DNA from: Lachnospiraceae bacterium | Lineage (GTDB): Bacteria > Bacillota > Clostridia > Lachnospirales > Lachnospiraceae | DNA: 6,132 nt | Assembly: GCA_017412265.1 (NCBI GenBank) | Contig: JAFPYK010000309.1 | Location: 1-6,132 of the forward strand | Reading direction: 5' to 3' | Shown: positions 1 to 5,345 of the stretch, piece by piece | Layout: every line of letters begins with the position of its first letter | How positions within the stretch are numbered: the first letter of the stretch is position 1 | The notes under the pieces: model-generated | What the model was told of the DNA's origin: nothing | Seen by the model: the letters and a program-made list of their open reading frames with translations, nothing else | Databases searched by the model: none | Made by a program: the position numbers and the translations under genes

Positions 1-1403
1 CCGTAGCCCTTGCAGAGGGCGATCGTGTGATCGGTCTTCCCGTGGCGGTTGAATACCGCGACGAGGCAGAGATCATCGCGCCCGGACAGGTCCACCTTGC
101 CGTCCTTCACCGGCACCTCTTCGTAGATGGCATCGCACATATGTCCGTAGCCCTGGCTGCCGGAATAGTCCATCACAAGGGCCTTGACCGTGCCGTTCTC
201 CACACCGGGTACCCGAAGCTCGAAGTCCTCAGGGCCGGTGATATAGTCCAGGTGCATCGTATTCTCAAACCCGTAGTCCTCTGCGGTTTTATGATCCTCC
301 AGAAGCCTTCCGTCCTCGACCAGCAGCTTTCCTTCTCTCCAGACCGCGTAGGGATTACGTCCGTCCAGCTCGTCGAGGAGCTGCATGTCCGCAAGATAGC
401 CCGGCGCGATCGCGCCGATGTCGTCCATCTGCGTCGCGCGGGAGGCATTGTAGGTCACCCAGCGGATCACCTCGATCGGGTCGATGCCCTCCATCATCGC
501 AGACTTGGTCAGGCGGTTGACGTGGCCGGTCTCCAGCAGGTCCTTCGCGTGCACGTCATCGTTGCAGAGCGTGACGTGATCGGTGTAGCGCATGTTCTTG
601 ATGCCGTCCAGCAGCTGCGGCATGCGGCGCGGCGAAAGGGAGCTCTCCTGCATGTCGGTGAAAATGCCCGCGCGCAGGTTCGCAATCATATCTTCCGCAC
701 AGCTCATGCAGTGGTTGTCCACCATGCCTGCGACGCGGTAGGCCGCGATCTCCTTGCCCAGCAGGCCCGGCGCATGGCCCTGGATCAGAGCATTTCTCTT
801 GATTCCTTCTTCGACCACTTCGTGCATGCGCTTCTCATCGTGAATGACATTGTAGAAGTCCATGACCTCCGCGACACCCCAGACGCCCTCCGTCTCCAGA
901 AGCTCCGCGATCTCCTTCGCTCCGAACGACGCGCCGGCCTGCTCCACACCGGGCACGGAAGGCACGCAGGACGAAGCCAGGTTAAACTGGCGCACCGGGG
1001 ACTTCTTCGCATTCTCGATCATGAACTTGATCCCCGGGATGCCCAGGACATTGCCGATCTCGTGAGGATCGACGAATACCGACGTCGTTCCGCACAGAAT
1101 CGCGGCGCGCCCGAAATTCTCCGGAATCATCATCGTGCTCTCCACGTGCATGTGCACATCGATAAAGCCGGGCACCAGATAACGCCCCTTGCCGTCATAG
1201 ATCTCCTTCGAAGGACAGACCGTCTCCTGTCCTTCCTCTCTCACACGCACCACGATGCCGTCGATCACGTCCACGCTGGCAGGATAGACCTCGCCGGTGA
1301 TGACATTGACAAAGCGCACATTTTCCACGGTTAAATCACAGGGGATCTCCTGCATCGCCGCACGGATCAGCCTCGTACGGTCACGGTGTTCTCTTACTCG
1401 CAT
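1..1403 (-). CDS. ade: Adenine deaminase-family amidohydrolase, 3' end cut by window
   Basis: 467 complete codons are present; the C-terminal part lies beyond the left edge (the family is usually near 570-600 residues). Classical members hydrolyse adenine to hypoxanthine and ammonia in purine salvage, in the cytoplasm, with a dinuclear metal centre. Visible marks are the small N-terminal beta domain (about 22-75), PGFIDVHMHVEST (78-90, metal ligands H84 and H86), FVDPHEIGNVLG (110-121), GVAEVMDFYNVI (176-187), QGHAPGLLGKE (208-218, H210), H231, and NDDVHAKDL (281-289, acid D282 or D283), then GAIAPGYLADMQLLD (330-344), typical of amidohydrolases. Start ATG 1403 is preceded by AAAGGAA (1419-1413) with 9 nt spacing. 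Oddity: where Bacillus-type AdeC (recalled) reads TDHE and IREGS, this protein reads DNHC (229-232) and MQESS (251-255). Family membership is strong; adenine as the true substrate is less sure. Confidence 0.88.
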   Translation of the reverse strand, partial: MRVREHRDRTRLIRAAMQEIPCDLTVENVRFVNVITGEVYPASVDVIDGIVVRVREEGQETVCPSKEIYDGKGRYLVPGFIDVHMHVESTMMIPENFGRAAILCGTTSVFVDPHEIGNVLGIPGIKFMIENAKKSPVRQFNLASSCVPSVPGVEQAGASFGAKEIAELLETEGVWGVAEVMDFYNVIHDEKRMHEVVEEGIKRNALIQGHAPGLLGKEIAAYRVAGMVDNHCMSCAEDMIANLRAGIFTDMQESSLSPRRMPQLLDGIKNMRYTDHVTLCNDDVHAKDLLETGHVNRLTKSAMMEGIDPIEVIRWVTYNASRATQMDDIGAIAPGYLADMQLLDELDGRNPYAVWREGKLLVEDGRLLEDHKTAEDYGFENTMHLDYITGPEDFELRVPGVENGTVKALVMDYSGSQGYGHMCDAIYEEVPVKDGKVDLSGRDDLCLVAVFNRHGKTDHTIALCKGY

Positions 1404-1473
1404 GCTCCATATTTCCTTTCTTTCGCAAATGAACGGCCAGCTGGTTTTCTTTGCCGTAGAATCAGTCACCCTT

Positions 1474-1502
1474 ATTGTATTTTTACATGAACAGGATGTC
1501 AA
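1474..1502 (-). promoter_or_regulatory. Sigma-A promoter of the deaminase gene
   Basis: On the minus strand a perfect -35 TTGACA (1502-1497) is followed by 17 bp and then TACAAT (1479-1474), one base off the -10 consensus. Transcription would start near 1467, giving a leader of about 64 nt before ATG 1403. No purine riboswitch fits in so short a leader and none is seen. The separate strong promoter, together with the upstream guaA terminator, argues that this gene does not depend on guaA read-through. Confidence 0.8.
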
Positions 1503-1638
1503 TTTATTGTAGGCGAAAAAAGGGATTTCGCTTCGAAGAAAACACATCACACTCTCAGGTCACCCGCATCCCGCCTCTTGCCCCCTGGAAGAACGGATGC
1601 CCTCCCGGACCGGGAGATTCCGATGACACCTGATTATG
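1503..1638. other. Intergenic spacer with a GC-rich inverted repeat
   Basis: These bases lie between the guaA terminator and the deaminase promoter. I see no ORF with a ribosome binding site on either strand. The only structured element is a perfect inverted repeat at 1602-1616: CTCCCGG, one central base, then CCGGGAG. It has no T-run next to it on either strand, so it is not an obvious terminator; it could be a backup pause hairpin or a protein site. The stretch 1561-1625 is GC-rich, unlike the AT-rich promoter DNA beside it. Confidence 0.5.
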
Positions 1639-1682
1639 AAAAAGCCTTGCGGCTGCAAGTTTCATCTGCAGCCACAAGGCTT
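1639..1682 (-). terminator. Intrinsic terminator of guaA
   Basis: Arms 1642-1657 (AAGCCTTGCGGCTGCA) and 1667-1682 (TGCAGCCACAAGGCTT) form a 16-bp stem around a 9-nt loop. The single plus-strand mismatch (C1650/A1674) becomes a G-U pair in minus-strand RNA, and a run of five T follows the stem on the minus strand (1643-1639). Both facts point to function in the guaA direction. The hairpin begins 100 nt beyond the guaA stop codon, leaving an untranslated tail in which no gene is seen. Confidence 0.88.
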
Positions 1683-1781
1683 CATCGTTCCAGATTGTTT
1701 TGTCTCCTCCGTTCGCCGTCGCAGAACGCTCAGAGGATGCATCCCTCCGACGTTCAGGAAGACAGTAAGGGACATATGCGA

Positions 1782-2774
1782 TTATTCGTACTCGACTGTC
1801 GCCGGCGGCTTCGGGGTATAATCGAAGAGCACGCGGTTGATCCCGGGCACTTCGCTCGTGATTCTCGCTGCCAGGCGATCCAGCATCTCGGCGGGAAGAT
1901 GCTCCACGGTTACTTCCATAACGTCGGTCGTGTTGATCGCGCGGATGATGCAAGGCCAGTCAAAGGTTCTCTTGCCGTTGCGGATACCCGTGGACTTGAA
2001 GTCCGGCACGACCGTGAAGTACTGCCACACCTTGCCCTCCAGGCCTGCCTTCGCGAATTCCTCGCGCAGGATCGCATCCGACTCTCTCACTGCTTCCAGA
2101 CGGTCTCTCGTGATGGCTCCGACGCAGCGCACGCCCAGGCCAGGGCCCGGGAAAGGCTGGCGGTCCACCATGTTGGCGGGAAGGCCGAGGGCGCGTCCGA
2201 CAACACGGACCTCATCCTTGAACAGGATGCGGACCGGCTCGACCAGCGCGAAACGGGAGGCGATGTCCTCCGGAAGGCCGCCGGCATTGTGATGCGCCTT
2301 GATGCCTGCCTCCGACTCCAGGATATCCGGCCAGATCGTTCCCTGTCCGAGGAATCCGACACCGTCCAGCTTTCTCGCTTCTTCTGCAAACACATCGATG
2401 AACTCCTCACCGATGATATGGCGCTTCTTCTCGGGATCCGCCACGCCTGCCAGCTTGTCCAGGAAACGGTCGGTCGCGTCGACGTAGATCAGGTTCGCGC
2501 CGAGCTCCTCGCGGAAGACCTCAAGGACCTGCTCGCTCTCGCCCTTTCTCATCAGGCCGTGGTTGACATGGATGCAGGTGAGCTGTTTGCCGACTGCCTT
2601 GATCAGCAGGGCTGCTACGACAGAGGAATCCACGCCGCCGGACAGGGCCAGGAGCACCTTGCCGTCGCCGATCTGCGCTCGGCAGGCTGCCACCTGCTCA
2701 TCGATAAATGCTTTTGCCTGCGCCTCGGTTGTGATTCTCTCCATAGAATCGGGACGTCTGATATTATCGCACAT
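1782..2774 (-). CDS. guaA: GMP synthase ATP-pyrophosphatase subunit, without amidotransferase domain
   Basis: 330 residues. This domain adenylates XMP with ATP and aminates it to GMP, the last step of de novo GMP synthesis. Seen: the PP-loop LALSGGVDSS (42-51), HVNHGLMRKGE (69-79), GQGTIWPDILES (143-154), HHNAGGLPED (161-170), the RQPFPGPGLGVR segment (205-216) of the C-terminal dimerisation domain, and the usual ending PPATVEYE. Usual bacterial GuaA is about 510-525 residues, with an N-terminal class I glutamine amidotransferase domain of about 200 residues; here only about 40 residues precede the PP-loop and the upstream DNA holds no such domain. Ammonia must therefore come from a separate subunit elsewhere, as in archaeal two-subunit enzymes, or from free ammonium (inference). 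ATG 2774 is chosen because AAGGAAGA (2789-2782) lies 7 nt before it; the in-frame TTG at 2810 has no such site. The gene is transcribed alone and ends at its own hairpin. Confidence 0.95.
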   Translation of the reverse strand: MCDNIRRPDSMERITTEAQAKAFIDEQVAACRAQIGDGKVLLALSGGVDSSVVAALLIKAVGKQLTCIHVNHGLMRKGESEQVLEVFREELGANLIYVDATDRFLDKLAGVADPEKKRHIIGEEFIDVFAEEARKLDGVGFLGQGTIWPDILESEAGIKAHHNAGGLPEDIASRFALVEPVRILFKDEVRVVGRALGLPANMVDRQPFPGPGLGVRCVGAITRDRLEAVRESDAILREEFAKAGLEGKVWQYFTVVPDFKSTGIRNGKRTFDWPCIIRAINTTDVMEVTVEHLPAEMLDRLAARITSEVPGINRVLFDYTPKPPATVEYE

Positions 2775-2828
2775 GGAACAATCTTCCTTTCTCTGTGAGA
2801 CTTTGTTCAATACAAGTATCTGATGTGT

Positions 2829-2857
2829 ATTGTAACTGATTCATTTTCTCAGGTCAA
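2829..2857 (-). promoter_or_regulatory. Sigma-A promoter of guaA
   Basis: Minus-strand TTGACC (2857-2852), a 17-bp spacer, and TACAAT (2834-2829). The predicted start is near 2822, leaving a leader of only about 47 nt before ATG 2774. That is too short for a guanine or xanthine riboswitch, and none is recognised farther upstream. The layout (17-bp spacing, TACAAT) is the same as the deaminase promoter. Confidence 0.8.
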
Positions 2858-3007
2858 CGCAGGAAATGTACTTGATCATAAGATTTTCTAATCAGAATTA
2901 TTTTCTCAGATTGATAATTCATCGAGCGGTTTATCGGTCTCTCAAGGAACCATTTGCCTGATCTCCGCGCCTTATTCAGGATAAAATGAGAAATGTGCAG
3001 GAATCTA
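2858..3007. other. Divergent intergenic spacer, nothing recognised
   Basis: AT-rich DNA between the leftward guaA promoter and the rightward promoter at 3008. No ORF with a ribosome binding site, no strong inverted repeat and no known RNA motif was seen on either strand. It may simply separate two divergent promoters. Confidence 0.4.
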
Positions 3008-3036
3008 TTTACAAAACCAAAAGATTATGCTACAGT
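3008..3036 (+). promoter_or_regulatory. Sigma-A promoter of a putative small RNA or leader
   Basis: TTTACA (3008-3013), 17-bp spacer, TACAGT (3031-3036). Transcription would start near 3043. No ribosome binding site plus start codon of convincing quality follows before the hairpin terminator at 3124-3155, so the product appears to be non-coding or an attenuated leader of the dehydrogenase gene. Confidence 0.65.
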
Positions 3037-3042
3037 AAAGGT

Positions 3043-3155
3043 GTAAGAGGAAGTATTCCTCTTGCGGATATCATTCTCATTATGATATTATCTAACCCCT
3101 ATTTCTTTTCATACTATAGGAGGAGCCCCGAAGCTTTTGCTTCGGGGCTTCTTCT
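3043..3155 (+). ncRNA. Putative structured small RNA or attenuator leader, unrecognised family
   Basis: About 110 nt between a good promoter and an intrinsic terminator. In order: a hairpin with AAGAGGAA (3045-3052), loop GTA, TTCCTCTT (3056-3063), extendable outward to G3043-C3065 and U3042-G3066 with wobble pairs; a hairpin GATATCAT (3067-3074), 7-nt loop, ATGATATT (3082-3089); a weak 5-bp pair CCTAT (3098-3102) with ATAGG (3116-3120); and the terminator stem. I compared it by eye with 6S RNA, SRP RNA, T-box and common riboswitch cores and recognised none. It could be a stand-alone small RNA or a regulated leader of the dehydrogenase gene 104 nt downstream. Structure and boundaries are visible; function is unknown. 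Confidence 0.45.
3124..3155 (+). terminator. Intrinsic terminator of the putative RNA
   Basis: GCCCCGAAGC (3125-3134), tetraloop TTTT, GCTTCGGGGC (3139-3148), with A3124-T3149 adding an eleventh pair. A U-rich but interrupted tail (TTCTTCT) follows on the plus strand. No gene ends just before it, so it most likely stops the transcript that starts near 3043. Confidence 0.75.
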
Positions 3156-3158
3156 ATG

Positions 3159-3177
3159 TTGTGCATTCTTGTGCATT
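3159..3177 (+). repeat. Tandem direct repeat TTGTGCATT overlapping a promoter
   Basis: Two exact 9-bp copies, 3159-3167 and 3169-3177, with a 10-bp period, about one helical turn. The second copy contains the -35 hexamer of the proposed dehydrogenase promoter. The position suits a regulator that binds one face of the DNA, but no known operator was matched, and chance is possible. Confidence 0.5.
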
Positions 3178-3197
3178 TTCTCTCCTTATGCTACAAT
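3169..3197 (+). promoter_or_regulatory. Candidate promoter of the alcohol dehydrogenase gene
   Basis: TTGTGC (3169-3174), 17-bp spacer, TACAAT (3192-3197). The -10 is strong and identical to others in the window; the -35 matches consensus at only three positions, which suggests dependence on an activator. The start would be near 3204, giving a leader of about 55 nt. Confidence 0.55.
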
Positions 3198-3210
3198 GAA
3201 TCCATACTTC

Positions 3211-3229
3211 GGGCCGCATGAGGCGGCCC
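3211..3229 (+). other. Hairpin in the dehydrogenase leader
   Basis: GGGCCGC (3211-3217), 5-nt loop, GCGGCCC (3223-3229): a perfect 7-bp GC-only stem close to the predicted 5' end of the dehydrogenase mRNA. Only two T follow, so it is not a terminator. It may protect the 5' end of the message or influence translation; the dehydrogenase ribosome binding site (3244-3252) lies outside the stem. Confidence 0.5.
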
Positions 3230-3258
3230 TTACCTATGAGAAGAAAGGCGGTAGCTTC

Positions 3259-4419
3259 ATGAACAATTTCATCCATTGCATTCCCACTCGTATCTGCTTC
3301 GGCAAGGGCCAGATCAGCCATCTCTCCGAGCTTGCACAGAGCGGATCGAAGGTTCTCTTAGTCTACGGCGGCGGCAGCATCAAGAAGATGGGCATCTACG
3401 ACAAGGCCCTGGAGATCCTTCAGGGGGCCGGGCTCACGGTCTATGAACTCTCCGGCGTCCAGCCGAACCCCCGCATCGAGTCCGTTCGCGAGGGCGCGAA
3501 GCTCTGCAAGGAGAACGCGATCGACATGGTGCTCGCCATCGGCGGCGGTTCCACGATCGACTGTGCGAAGGCCGTCGCGGCCGCTGCGTGCTATGACGGA
3601 GATGCCTGGGATCTCGTGTTAAATCCCGGCAAGATCGAGGCGGCGCTTCCGATCTACTCGGTGCTCACCCTCTCGGCCACCGGCTCGGAGATGGATCGCT
3701 TTGCGGTTATTTCCGATATGTCGAAGAATGAGAAATGGGGCATGGGCAGCGAGCATCTGATCCCGAAGATGTCCGTGCTGGATCCCACCTACACCTATTC
3801 GGTCTCCCGCAGGCAGACCGCTGCCGGAACTGCGGATATCATGAGCCACACGCTGGAGAATTATTTCTCCCCCAACGACGGATTTATCCAGGCTCGTTTC
3901 TGCGAGGCCATCTTAAAGACTCTGATCCACTACGGACCGATTGCCCTGGCCGAGCCGGACAACTACGAGGCCAGAGCCAACCTGATGTGGGCCTCCTCCA
4001 ACGCGATCAACGGATTCGTCTCCGACGGCTACCGCGTCGGCTGGTGTGTCCATCCGATGGAGCATGAGCTCTCCGCCTTCTATGATATCACCCACGGCGA
4101 GGGCCTGGCGATCCTCACCCCGCACTGGATGAAGCATGTCCTCTCCGACGCGACGGTGGACAAGTTCTACGAGTACGGAATCAATGTCTGGGGCCTGACC
4201 CCTTCCGAGGACCGTTTCGCGGTCGCAGAGGAAGCAATCTCCTGCACGCGTGACTATTTCGTCAACAAGCTCGGCATCCCTGCGACCCTCGCAGACGTCG
4301 GCATCACGGACGAAGAGAACTTCCAGGTCATGGCCGAGAAGGCTGCCCGCGGCTGCAGAGGCTGCTACGTGCCTCTCACCCCGCAGGATATCGTCGAGAT
4401 CTACCGCGCTGCCAAATAA
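3259..4419 (+). CDS. Iron-containing alcohol dehydrogenase, NADPH-type butanol dehydrogenase/YqhD class
   Basis: 386 residues, close to the 387 of E. coli YqhD. Enzymes of this group reduce aldehydes to alcohols in the cytoplasm with NAD(P)H, often in fermentation or aldehyde detoxification. Seen: GGGSIKKMG (37-45), the coenzyme motif of NADPH-using YqhD/BdhA enzymes; IGGGSTIDCAKA (94-105); TLSATGSEMD (137-146); and the metal ligands by alignment with FucO and YqhD, D193 and H197 (ADIMSH), H265 (CVHPMEH) and H279 (ITHGEGLA), with the conserved H269 between them. All four ligands are present, so it should be active. The frame stays open upstream to 2986, but ATG 3259 fits the family N-terminus (MNNFIHCIPTRICFGKG) and has AAAGGCGGT (3244-3252) 6 nt before it. 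It is followed by its own terminator and is monocistronic. The substrate and the metal (iron or zinc) cannot be read from sequence. Confidence 0.95.
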   Translation: MNNFIHCIPTRICFGKGQISHLSELAQSGSKVLLVYGGGSIKKMGIYDKALEILQGAGLTVYELSGVQPNPRIESVREGAKLCKENAIDMVLAIGGGSTIDCAKAVAAAACYDGDAWDLVLNPGKIEAALPIYSVLTLSATGSEMDRFAVISDMSKNEKWGMGSEHLIPKMSVLDPTYTYSVSRRQTAAGTADIMSHTLENYFSPNDGFIQARFCEAILKTLIHYGPIALAEPDNYEARANLMWASSNAINGFVSDGYRVGWCVHPMEHELSAFYDITHGEGLAILTPHWMKHVLSDATVDKFYEYGINVWGLTPSEDRFAVAEEAISCTRDYFVNKLGIPATLADVGITDEENFQVMAEKAARGCRGCYVPLTPQDIVEIYRAAK

Positions 4420-4458
4420 AATCTATTATATATGTAAACGTCAGCTCAGACGACGCTC

Positions 4459-4485
4459 AGGCAGCCCCCTGCGGGCTGCCTTTTT
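4459..4485 (+). terminator. Intrinsic terminator of the dehydrogenase gene
   Basis: GGCAGCCC (4460-4467), loop CCTGC, GGGCTGCC (4473-4480), then TTTTT (4481-4485); A4459-T4481 can add a ninth pair. It starts 40 nt after the stop codon and separates the dehydrogenase from the polyphosphate-type operon. Confidence 0.9.
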
Positions 4486-4537
4486 CATGTCCTTTTTCCT
4501 CTCCGAAGCATTTCTTACAACTTTTTCAAAAACTTTT

Positions 4538-4570
4538 TTTCATTTAAAGTTCATCTAAGGTTGACTCCGT
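4538..4570 (+). promoter_or_regulatory. Candidate PhoP/PhoB box: three 11-bp direct repeats
   Basis: Three successive 11-mers read TTTCATTTAAA (4538-4548), GTTCATCTAAG (4549-4559) and GTTGACTCCGT (4560-4570). The cores TTCAT, TTCAT and TTGAC recur exactly every 11 bp, the spacing of half-sites in Pho boxes of Enterobacteria, Bacilli and Streptomyces, and GTTCA is the start of the recalled Streptomyces direct-repeat unit. The first two units end 10 bp before a TACAAT -10, the usual Pho-box position. A run of T lies just upstream. The gene that follows belongs to a polyphosphate polymerase family, which makes phosphate control plausible. The third unit is weaker and may instead be a -35 element. 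Confidence 0.5.
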
Positions 4571-4589
4571 ACAATACAGCCATAACAAT
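4561..4589 (+). promoter_or_regulatory. Promoter of the VTC/DUF4956 operon, two alternative readings
   Basis: Reading one: an activator-dependent promoter with -10 TACAAT (4570-4575), no proper -35, and the direct-repeat box taking its place; start near 4582. Reading two: TTGACT (4561-4566), 17-bp spacer, AACAAT (4584-4589), start near 4596, with the repeat box directly upstream. TACAAT is the -10 used by three other promoters in this window, which favours reading one. Confidence 0.55.
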
Positions 4590-4619
4590 CAACCAGCACA
4601 CAAAAAGGAGGTAACGAAG

Positions 4620-5345
4620 ATGACTGCAGATAATGTTCAATCCATCTTCCAGCGATATGAGATCAAGTTTCTGCTGAACAGGGGCCAGAGGGACCGCCTA
4701 ATGGAGCTGATCTCCTGTCACATGATTCCGGACCTTTATCCGCACTCTTCGATTCGAAATATATATTATGACACCGATAACTTCCGCCTCGCGAGGCGCT
4801 CCCTCGACAAGCCGGTCTACAAGGAAAAACTCCGGGTTCGCTGCTACACGGACATCGGCTGGCACGATCCGGTCTTCGTCGAGCTCAAGAAGAAGTACCA
4901 GTCGGTCGTCTACAAGAGGCGGATCGTTCTCCCGAGAGACGAGGCGGAGGCCTGGCTGGCCGGCGAAGATATCGGGATCCGTTCACAGATCGCCGGCGAG
5001 ATCGAATACTTCCGGGACTTCTACACCGGACTCGCCCCGAAGGTCTTCCTCTCCTATGAGAGAGACTCCTTCCGCGACCCGGTCCGGGAAGACTTCCGGC
5101 TCACCCTCGACCGGCAGGTCCGGGCCCGCGAAGATCACCTCACCCTGACCGCTTCCCCGGGCGGTGTCTACGTGACCAGCCCGGCCGACACATTGATGGA
5201 GGTCAAGACCGCGGGCGGCATCCCGCTCTGGCTCTCTCACTTCCTGAACGAGGAAGGCATCCGCCAGACCTCCATCAGCAAATATGGCTCTTATTACCGG
5301 GATTTCATTTTCCCGTCCACTGAAAGGAAGGTGCAATATGCTTAA
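4620..5345 (+). CDS. VTC-domain polyphosphate polymerase family protein
   Basis: 241 residues, essentially only the VTC domain, without SPX or membrane segments. In yeast the related Vtc4 domain is a tunnel-shaped metal enzyme that makes polyphosphate from ATP. Matching features: RYEIKF (12-17) as the first tunnel strand, IYYDTDNF (48-55), KEKLRVRCY (68-76) with the basic residues K70, R72 and R74, VELKKKY (87-93), VVYKRR (96-101), FLSYERDSF (143-151), LMEVKT (192-197, E194 and K196 as metal and phosphate contacts), and ISKYGSYYR (219-227, K221 near the tunnel end). The alternating charged residues expected of the fold are kept, so it may be catalytic. AGGAGGT (4606-4612) lies 7 nt before ATG 4620. 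The stop overlaps the next start by 8 nt, which suggests coupled translation with a membrane partner that could anchor it, as yeast Vtc subunits do (inference). Polymerase activity of bacterial members should be treated as likely, not certain. Confidence 0.9.
   Translation: MTADNVQSIFQRYEIKFLLNRGQRDRLMELISCHMIPDLYPHSSIRNIYYDTDNFRLARRSLDKPVYKEKLRVRCYTDIGWHDPVFVELKKKYQSVVYKRRIVLPRDEAEAWLAGEDIGIRSQIAGEIEYFRDFYTGLAPKVFLSYERDSFRDPVREDFRLTLDRQVRAREDHLTLTASPGGVYVTSPADTLMEVKTAGGIPLWLSHFLNEEGIRQTSISKYGSYYRDFIFPSTERKVQYA

Noticed and set aside
27..1334. Long plus-strand open frame of 435 codons
   Set aside because: It is antisense to the deaminase gene, whose reading frame shows clear family motifs. 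The translation is His/Asp/Val/Arg-rich, without any recognisable domain, as expected from the reverse strand of GC-rich codons.
1555..1953. Minus-strand frame of 132 codons running past the guaA stop
   Set aside because: It is out of frame with guaA, runs through the terminator hairpin, and has no start signal or recognisable domain.
1578..2798. Plus-strand open frame of 406 codons
   Set aside because: Antisense shadow of guaA; no ribosome binding site and no known domain.
2775..2810. Upstream TTG start for guaA
   Set aside because: The AAGGAAGA ribosome binding site lies inside this extension and serves ATG 2774; no site precedes the TTG.
2775..2857. Purine riboswitch before guaA
   Set aside because: The predicted leader is under 50 nt and lacks the three-helix purine aptamer; no conserved core was seen upstream either.
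2986..3258. N-terminal extension of the alcohol dehydrogenase in the same open frame
   Set aside because: It would make translation run through two promoters and a terminator hairpin; the family N-terminus begins at 3259, where there is a ribosome binding site.
5284..5337. Upstream ATG for the DUF4956 gene
   Set aside because: Lies deep in the VTC coding region with no ribosome binding site; ATG 5338 has a good one and gives a normal N-terminus.
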